Shown here one piece after another: positions 59,269 to 64,000 of a stretch of 64,000 bases of DNA; position 1 is the stretch's first letter, and the number at the start of each line of letters is the position of its first letter. A program made the position numbers and the translations under genes. The notes under the pieces are model-generated. The model worked only from the letters and a program-made list of their open reading frames with translations, was not told the origin of the DNA and made no database searches. The DNA lies in NCBI RefSeq assembly GCF_000152985.1, contig NZ_CH672395.1, positions 1,402,567-1,466,566 of the forward strand, in the 5' to 3' direction. Source of the stretch: Leeuwenhoekiella blandensis MED217. GTDB lineage: Bacteria; Bacteroidota; Bacteroidia; Flavobacteriales; Flavobacteriaceae.

Positions 59269-61166
59269 AGAAGTTTATATAAATTTGAAGGGGTTAGGCT
59301 TATTTTTTTATTCATCAATAGTCTTTTGAGCATTTTAAGAAGTGCTGCTTCGTCTTCAATACTAAGCGTTTCAATAAGTGTTCTTGAAGAAGCGGGACCT
59401 TCAGCTAAAGTTTTAATTATTAAAGTTTGTAAATCCTGATAATTTCTGGAATTTCCGCTCTTGAGCTTTTCTCGACAAATATCGCAGATTCCGCAGGGTT
59501 CTTCTTGCTTTTCTTCAAAATATGCAAGCAGCTGTTTACTTCGGCATACAGGCGTTTCAATATAATTAAGCATACTTTTTACCTGTTCTACTTTGCGGGT
59601 GTTCTGCGCGTTTATCGCTTTTGCAATGCGATTGATGCTAAGATCATCTTCACGTTGTACCAAAAAGGTCACTTTGGTATCTGCGTTGGTATGATCGTAT
59701 AGCGCGACGTCATCTTTGTGAAGCTGCAATAAAGTCTTGTGAATTTTAACCAGAGGCACACCTGCTTTTTTTGCTATGAGCGCGTGGTCTATAAGTATCG
59801 GCTGATCGTAAATGCCGCTATAGGTGCGCAGCATACTTTTTACAATGGAGTCAATTCCCGGATTTTTAATAAGGTAATAGGTCAAATTAATGGGTGATAC
59901 TGTAAACTGTAAACTCGCTCTCCGGTAAAACTCCTGACTCAGGATAATTACACTGTTTCGGTCAAGAAGGGTGAGTGCATTGTAAGTTAGCAGCGTATTG
60001 AGACTATAGGTTTTGCAGAAATCCATAAAGTCAAAACGGTGTGTTTCCTGTTCGCCTTCGCCATAAGAGATACGGAAAAAGCTATTCAGTTTTTTATAAA
60101 TCTTCTTCACAAAAGATACTGAAGGCAGTACGCGCAGAAACTGATTATTGAGCCGCTCTTTATCTGAAGCATTATAAAAAATTATGCTACTGGCAGAAGC
60201 TGCATTTCTTCCGGCTCTTCCTGCTTCCTGAAAGTAGCTTTCTAAGCTCTCAGGAAGTTCTACGTGTACAACGGTTTGTACATCGGCCTTATCGATTCCC
60301 ATCCCAAAGGCGCTGGTGGCTACCATAATTTGGGTTTTGTTTTGTGACCAACTTAAAAAGCGCGCTTGACGTTCGACATTGTCTAAGCCACCGTGATAAA
60401 ACTGAGCTGTAAAACCGCGTTCGGTTAAAAACTGAGTGTATACTTGAGCGGTTTTTCTACTACGCACATAAACAATTGCACTGCCTGTAAACTTTTTAAA
60501 CAGTTGAATCAATCTGTGATGTTTATCTTCTTCAAAAAGTACTTTGTAGGCAAGGTTTCTCCGCAGAAAAGAATCCTGAATTAAGCTTACTTCTTTCAGC
60601 TCAAGTTGTGCTATAATATCTTCTTGTACTTTTTTTGTAGCAGTAGCGGTAAGTGCAATGCAATTGACCTCCGGAAATTGCGCTCTAAAGTCTTGAATGT
60701 TGCGATATGCAGGTCTAAAATCGTGCCCCCATTGGGAGATGCAGTGCGCTTCATCTATAGCAATGAGGTTGATGTTCATTTGTTTGAGGCGCGCAAGAAC
60801 CAGTTCGTTTTGCAAGCGCTCAGGGGATAGATATAAGAGTTTATAATTTCCGTAAATACAATTATCTAGTAAGATGTCCAGGTCTTGATACCTGATTCCG
60901 CCGGGGATATGTAATGCTTTAATGTTGCGCTTTTCTAACTGTAAAACCTGATCCTTCATTAAGGAAAGTAGGGGCGAAATGACCACAGTTATCCCTTCGG
61001 TAACTACTGCAGGAATTTGATAACATAGTGATTTACCGCCACCGGTAGGCAAGAGCGCAAAAGTGTCTTTGCCCTCAAGCACCGATGTTATGATTTCAAG
61101 TTGTTTAGGTCTAAAAGACGCATAACCCCAAAACTTTTGTAAAGCTTCTTGCGGAGTCATACTCAT
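59265..61166 (-). CDS. recQ: RecQ-family ATP-dependent DNA helicase
   Basis: 3'-5' helicase of 633 residues. Motif 0 FRPKQLEI, Walker A LLPTGGGKSLCYQIP, DEAH box AIDEAHCISQWGHDFRP, SAT-like LTATAT, and motif VI QEAGRAGR are all intact. The RecQ-Ct zinc site uses Cys residues in VCRSKQLLAYF and EPCGICDICRE. A winged helix follows but there is no HRDC domain. It overlaps the upstream ATPase by 4 bases and fmt by 4, forming a translationally coupled trio. Confidence 0.96.
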   Translation of the reverse strand: MSMTPQEALQKFWGYASFRPKQLEIITSVLEGKDTFALLPTGGGKSLCYQIPAVVTEGITVVISPLLSLMKDQVLQLEKRNIKALHIPGGIRYQDLDILLDNCIYGNYKLLYLSPERLQNELVLARLKQMNINLIAIDEAHCISQWGHDFRPAYRNIQDFRAQFPEVNCIALTATATKKVQEDIIAQLELKEVSLIQDSFLRRNLAYKVLFEEDKHHRLIQLFKKFTGSAIVYVRSRKTAQVYTQFLTERGFTAQFYHGGLDNVERQARFLSWSQNKTQIMVATSAFGMGIDKADVQTVVHVELPESLESYFQEAGRAGRNAASASSIIFYNASDKERLNNQFLRVLPSVSFVKKIYKKLNSFFRISYGEGEQETHRFDFMDFCKTYSLNTLLTYNALTLLDRNSVIILSQEFYRRASLQFTVSPINLTYYLIKNPGIDSIVKSMLRTYSGIYDQPILIDHALIAKKAGVPLVKIHKTLLQLHKDDVALYDHTNADTKVTFLVQREDDLSINRIAKAINAQNTRKVEQVKSMLNYIETPVCRSKQLLAYFEEKQEEPCGICDICREKLKSGNSRNYQDLQTLIIKTLAEGPASSRTLIETLSIEDEAALLKMLKRLLMNKKISLTPSNLYKLL

Positions 61167-61702
61167 AGACTTAGATTTTTACGAATGAATGCCACGCGCT
61201 CTTCAACCCCAACTTTAGGAACTTCGATAGGATTGTAGTCGTAAGCTTGGTAGGTTTTAACCAATTCATCTTGAATTTTTTTCGCCTCATCAAAACTTTC
61301 ATAGCGCTCTTTATCGGTAACGTGAATGTCTTGCCATAAGGGTAGTAGAAAAATATGATCGTACCTGTAGTTCTCACTTGCTTTAGTAAAACGCTCCGGG
61401 TAGTCTTGACCAATAAAATCCATATACGCCGTAACGTCTGGGATCCCACGATCAATAAAAACATGGTTAGCCTCCAGCGCTCCTGCATCCAGATATTGCT
61501 GGATGCGACGTTCTAGAAGCTTATCGCTAAAAAGCAGCGGTTCGGTAAGAAAAAGTTGTTCTATACCTTCTTGTTGTGCAGCTTTTATAACCTCGCGAGA
61601 CACTTCATCAAGGCAAGGAAACCCGTGTGCCTTAAGCGCATTGAGCAATGTTGTTTTTCCTGTACTTGGCCCTCCAATTAAGACGATGCGTTTTGCTGTC
61701 AA
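61163..61702 (-). CDS. NadR/Ttd14-like AAA ATPase (AAA_28)
   Basis: Small P-loop nucleoside-triphosphatase of 179 residues. Walker A is GGPSTGKTTLL (residues 10-20); HVFIDRGIPDV supplies the Asp-rich second block, and ERRIQQYLDAG lies between them. The fold resembles NadR-type kinases and AAA_28 proteins. Cellular target unknown. The stop overlaps the recQ start by 4 bases; linkage to RecQ recurs in my recollection of Bacteroidota but may be chance. Its upstream gap to DUF493 is 146 bases and divergent. Confidence 0.88.
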   Translation of the reverse strand: MTAKRIVLIGGPSTGKTTLLNALKAHGFPCLDEVSREVIKAAQQEGIEQLFLTEPLLFSDKLLERRIQQYLDAGALEANHVFIDRGIPDVTAYMDFIGQDYPERFTKASENYRYDHIFLLPLWQDIHVTDKERYESFDEAKKIQDELVKTYQAYDYNPIEVPKVGVEERVAFIRKNLSL

Positions 61703-61823
61703 ATCAATCTAATTTATGCTGAAAATTACCACGAGCAGGATTCGTGCTTTGGTGGTATGTTTCTTGATTAAGATGGTAAAAATACTCAAATAGCGCCCGA
61801 TTAAAAAATTAGCTTGAGAATGG

Positions 61824-61831
61824 TATCTTTG
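61824..61831 (+). promoter_or_regulatory. Candidate -7 element TATCTTTG for DUF493
   Basis: TATCTTTG matches TAnnTTTG, 17 bases before the DUF493 ATG. The -33 TTG is not seen at the right spacing, so this is only a candidate. Confidence 0.4.
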
Positions 61832-61848
61832 CATCCTAAAAACAGGCA

Positions 61849-62139
61849 ATGAGCACAGATAAAAATACCGAAGCATTTTATAAAAAACTCAAGGGCAGAT
61901 TAATAGAAACCACATTGTGGCCTTCACAGTATTTATACAAATTTATTGTTCCTTCAGACAATCAAAAAATTGCAGAGATAGAAAATATCTTTGACAATAT
62001 GGGAGCGGTGATCAATACTAAAGCGTCAAGCAAAGGCACATACACCAGCGTTTCTATTCACGTAAAGATGAAAAATCCTGACGCGGTTATTGCCAAATAC
62101 AAAGAAGTAGCCAAGGTAGAAGGGGTTATTTCATTATAA
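61849..62139 (+). CDS. DUF493 family protein (YbeD-like)
   Basis: Protein of 96 residues. The ACT-like beta-alpha-beta-beta-alpha-beta fold of DUF493 is recognised from TLWPSQYLYKFIVPSDNQKI near the start and SSKGTYTSVSIHVKM near residue 65. E. coli YbeD is the structural model. Function is unknown. It lies just upstream of DUF4290 and murA on the same strand. Confidence 0.9.
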   Translation: MSTDKNTEAFYKKLKGRLIETTLWPSQYLYKFIVPSDNQKIAEIENIFDNMGAVINTKASSKGTYTSVSIHVKMKNPDAVIAKYKEVAKVEGVISL

Positions 62140-62259
62140 TCGCATTAAAACAGCGTATAAATCGTATTAAATTAAATTTGGGCTGTGGGCTTTTCTACAT
62201 TTTTTAGTACTTTGCCTTATCGTTTCTTTTAAGAGACAACTTCACTTAAATTTTTACAG

Positions 62260-62889
62260 TTGATAGATCAATTAGAATATAACACAGAGCGTGAAAAGCT
62301 CATAATACCAGAATATGGACGCCATTTGCAAAAAATGGTGAATCAGGCAGTTGAAGAAGAGGATGAGAAAAAACGCAATATCATTGCGCGCAGTATTATT
62401 GCGGTGATGGGTAATTTGCAACCACATTTGCGTGATGTGCCCGACTTTCAACATAAACTTTGGGATCAACTGTTTATCATGAGTGATTTTAAACTGGATG
62501 TTGTTTCGCCATATGATAAGCCTTCTAAAGAAAAATTAGAAGAACATCCTGATCCTTTAGACTACCCACAAAATCATCCTAAATATCGTTTCTACGGAAA
62601 CAATATCAAGCGTATGATCGATGTTGCGGTTAAATGGGAGAAAGGTCAGAAGCGTGAAGCACTTGAGTTTACTATCGCTAATCACATGAAAAAATGCTTC
62701 CTAAACTGGAATAAAGATACCGTTGATGACGAAGTGATCTTTAAGCATTTGTTTGAATTGAGTGATGGGCAGATCAATCTTGCCAAAAAAGATGAAGATC
62801 TAAAAGAAGCGCAAAAACTTATGCGCTCAAAAAAATCAGGTAAATCTAACTACCGAAAAAAATCTGGACGCGGTAAAAAGCGTTACTAA
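62260..62889 (+). CDS. DUF4290 protein
   Basis: Protein of 209 residues, a Bacteroidota-specific family usually found directly upstream of murA. The start is TTG at 62260, since the conserved LEYNTEREKLIIPEYGRHLQ begins right after it. Other blocks are MVNQAVEEEDEKKRN and YPQNHPKYRFYGNNI. The C-terminus is highly basic (GKSNYRKKSGRGKK), suggesting nucleic-acid binding. It ends 18 bases before murA, so the two are probably cotranscribed. Function unknown. Confidence 0.93.
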   Translation: MIDQLEYNTEREKLIIPEYGRHLQKMVNQAVEEEDEKKRNIIARSIIAVMGNLQPHLRDVPDFQHKLWDQLFIMSDFKLDVVSPYDKPSKEKLEEHPDPLDYPQNHPKYRFYGNNIKRMIDVAVKWEKGQKREALEFTIANHMKKCFLNWNKDTVDDEVIFKHLFELSDGQINLAKKDEDLKEAQKLMRSKKSGKSNYRKKSGRGKKRY

Positions 62890-62907
62890 TTTTTAGCAAC
62901 ACATTTA

Positions 62908-64000
62908 ATGGGAACATTTCAGATAGAAGGAGGGCATCAGCTTAAAGGGTCCATCCAACCTCAGGGTGCAAAAAATGAAGCACTTCAAATTCTTTGTGCC
63001 GTTTTATTAACGCCAGAAAAAGTGGTGATTGACAACATACCCGATATCGTTGATGTCAATAAGTTGATCAATATCTTGAGCAATCTGGGCGTTAAAATCC
63101 AAAAGCTGGGTAAAGGAAAATATTCTTTTAAAAGTGATGCACTGCAATTAGAATATCTGGAAAGTGAACAATTTAAGAAAGAAGGTGGCGGTCTGCGAGG
63201 TTCTATTATGATCGTAGGTCCTTTATTAGCACGTTTTGGCAAAGGATATATTCCACGTCCGGGAGGTGATAAAATTGGCCGTAGACGTCTGGATACGCAT
63301 TTTGAGGGAATGATCAAACTGGGCGCAAAGTTCAGATATAATAAAGAAGAGCGTTTTTATGGGGTAGAAGCCCCAGAAGGTTTAAAAGGAACTTTTATGT
63401 TGCTTGATGAAGCTTCGGTAACCGGTACTGCAAACATTGTGATGGCTGCGGTTATGGCTGAAGGCGAAACCACGATCTACAACGCAGCTTGCGAACCGTA
63501 CTTGCAGCAGCTTTGTAAAATGCTCAACAAAATGGGTGCAAAGATCTCAGGAATTGGATCTAATATGCTCAAAATTGAAGGTGTAAAAGCCTTGAATGGA
63601 TGCGAGCACAGCGTACTTCCTGATATGATCGAGATCGGTTCTTGGATCGGTTTGGCAGCAATGACCAAAAGTGAAATTACCATTAAGAATGTAAGTTGGG
63701 AAGATTTAGGTCTTATTCCGGCTACGTTTAGAAAATTAGGAATCACGGTCGAAAAACGCGGGGATGATATTTTTATCCCGGCACATACTGAAGGATACGA
63801 AATTGAAACTTTTATCGACGGATCTTTTATGACCATCAGTGATGCGCCTTGGCCTGGATTTACACCTGATCTTTTGAGTATCGTGCTCGTAGTTGCTACA
63901 CAAGCAAAGGGAGAAGTGTTGATTCACCAAAAAATGTTTGAAAGCCGTCTCTTCTTCGTTGATAAATTGATCGATATGGGGGCTAAAATCATTCTTTGTG
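62908..64000 (+). CDS. murA: UDP-N-acetylglucosamine 1-carboxyvinyltransferase (MurA), 5' part
   Basis: First committed step of peptidoglycan synthesis: transfers enolpyruvate from PEP to UDP-GlcNAc. The 364 codons seen run off the right edge, so about the last 70 residues are missing. Conserved features: GSIQPQGAKNEALQILCA (Lys22-type active-site motif), IPRPGGDKIGRRRLDTH, the ASVTGTANIVMAA region, TIKNVSWEDL and the DAPWPGFTPDLLS loop. At the fosfomycin-reactive position (Cys115 in E. coli), the sequence reads PRPGGDKIGRR, where an Asp replaces the Cys; Asp here is known to give natural fosfomycin resistance. Confidence 0.93.
   Translation, partial: MGTFQIEGGHQLKGSIQPQGAKNEALQILCAVLLTPEKVVIDNIPDIVDVNKLINILSNLGVKIQKLGKGKYSFKSDALQLEYLESEQFKKEGGGLRGSIMIVGPLLARFGKGYIPRPGGDKIGRRRLDTHFEGMIKLGAKFRYNKEERFYGVEAPEGLKGTFMLLDEASVTGTANIVMAAVMAEGETTIYNAACEPYLQQLCKMLNKMGAKISGIGSNMLKIEGVKALNGCEHSVLPDMIEIGSWIGLAAMTKSEITIKNVSWEDLGLIPATFRKLGITVEKRGDDIFIPAHTEGYEIETFIDGSFMTISDAPWPGFTPDLLSIVLVVATQAKGEVLIHQKMFESRLFFVDKLIDMGAKIILC

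Noticed and set aside
1-64000. CRISPR arrays, insertion sequences, integrases, toxin-antitoxin pairs, rRNA
   Set aside because: None seen: no regular repeat-spacer array, no transposase or integrase reading frames, and no rRNA-like sequence.

Overview
The window is a chromosomal segment of a marine-type member of the Bacteroidota, most likely family Flavobacteriaceae. This is inferred from content: a SusC/SusD pair, a class II xylose isomerase operon with a Nudix-type regulator, MutS2 without an Smr domain, DUF4290 next to murA, weak Shine-Dalgarno signals, several TTG starts, and promoters of the TTG-N19-TAnnTTTG type (clearest upstream of the HU gene). There is no rRNA, insertion sequence, prophage or CRISPR array. 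One tRNA (Met, CAT) is present. The left edge cuts a sodium:dicarboxylate symporter and the right edge cuts murA.

Layout. 1-7.4 kb: symporter fragment, lamin-tail surface protein, a DUF4139 protein with an inserted TonB-receptor-like segment, DUF393, mutS2, ung and a 53-residue membrane protein. 7.4-13.6 kb: a tight minus-strand operon (2OG-Fe oxygenase, SUI1/eIF1-like factor, DUF1835, nucleoside phosphorylase, polyphosphate kinase, cytoplasmic substrate-binding-fold protein). 13.8-17.4 kb: fused E1 alpha/beta 2-oxoacid dehydrogenase, a DUF1328 peptide, and lipocalin-like and OmpA-like lipoproteins. 17.5-21.2 kb: a four-gene type III polyketide synthase cluster whose genes all overlap. 21.2-29.3 kb: threonine aldolase, then a transglutaminase-DUF2126 / circularly permuted ATP-grasp / transglutaminase operon predicted to be an amide-bond-forming system. 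29.3-34.6 kb: small proteins, xylA-xylB and a divergent Nudix regulator. 34.6-40.6 kb: an RND efflux operon.

41.0-55.4 kb is the most interesting region. A SusC/SusD outer-membrane importer is followed by a terminator, then a lipoprotein phosphodiesterase carrying a PA14 domain, a class III PLP enzyme resembling (R)-1-hydroxy-2-aminoethylphosphonate ammonia-lyase (PbfA), a purple-acid-phosphatase-like metallophosphoesterase, a second alkaline-phosphatase-fold enzyme, a DUF5690 transporter, a TIGR03364-type FAD oxidase, a PhnX-like HAD hydrolase with the phosphonatase residues, and an XRE-cupin regulator. I read this as a PUL-like phosphonate utilisation locus. Secreted phosphoesterases would trim phosphonate esters, SusCD and DUF5690 would import the aminophosphonate, two deaminating enzymes would converge on phosphonoacetaldehyde, and the HAD enzyme would cleave the C-P bond. 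No PhnW, C-P lyase or Phn ABC transporter is seen.

55.6-64 kb is housekeeping: tRNA-Met, START-like protein, class IV aminotransferase, YqgE, HU, fmt, recQ, a NadR-like ATPase, DUF493, DUF4290 and murA.
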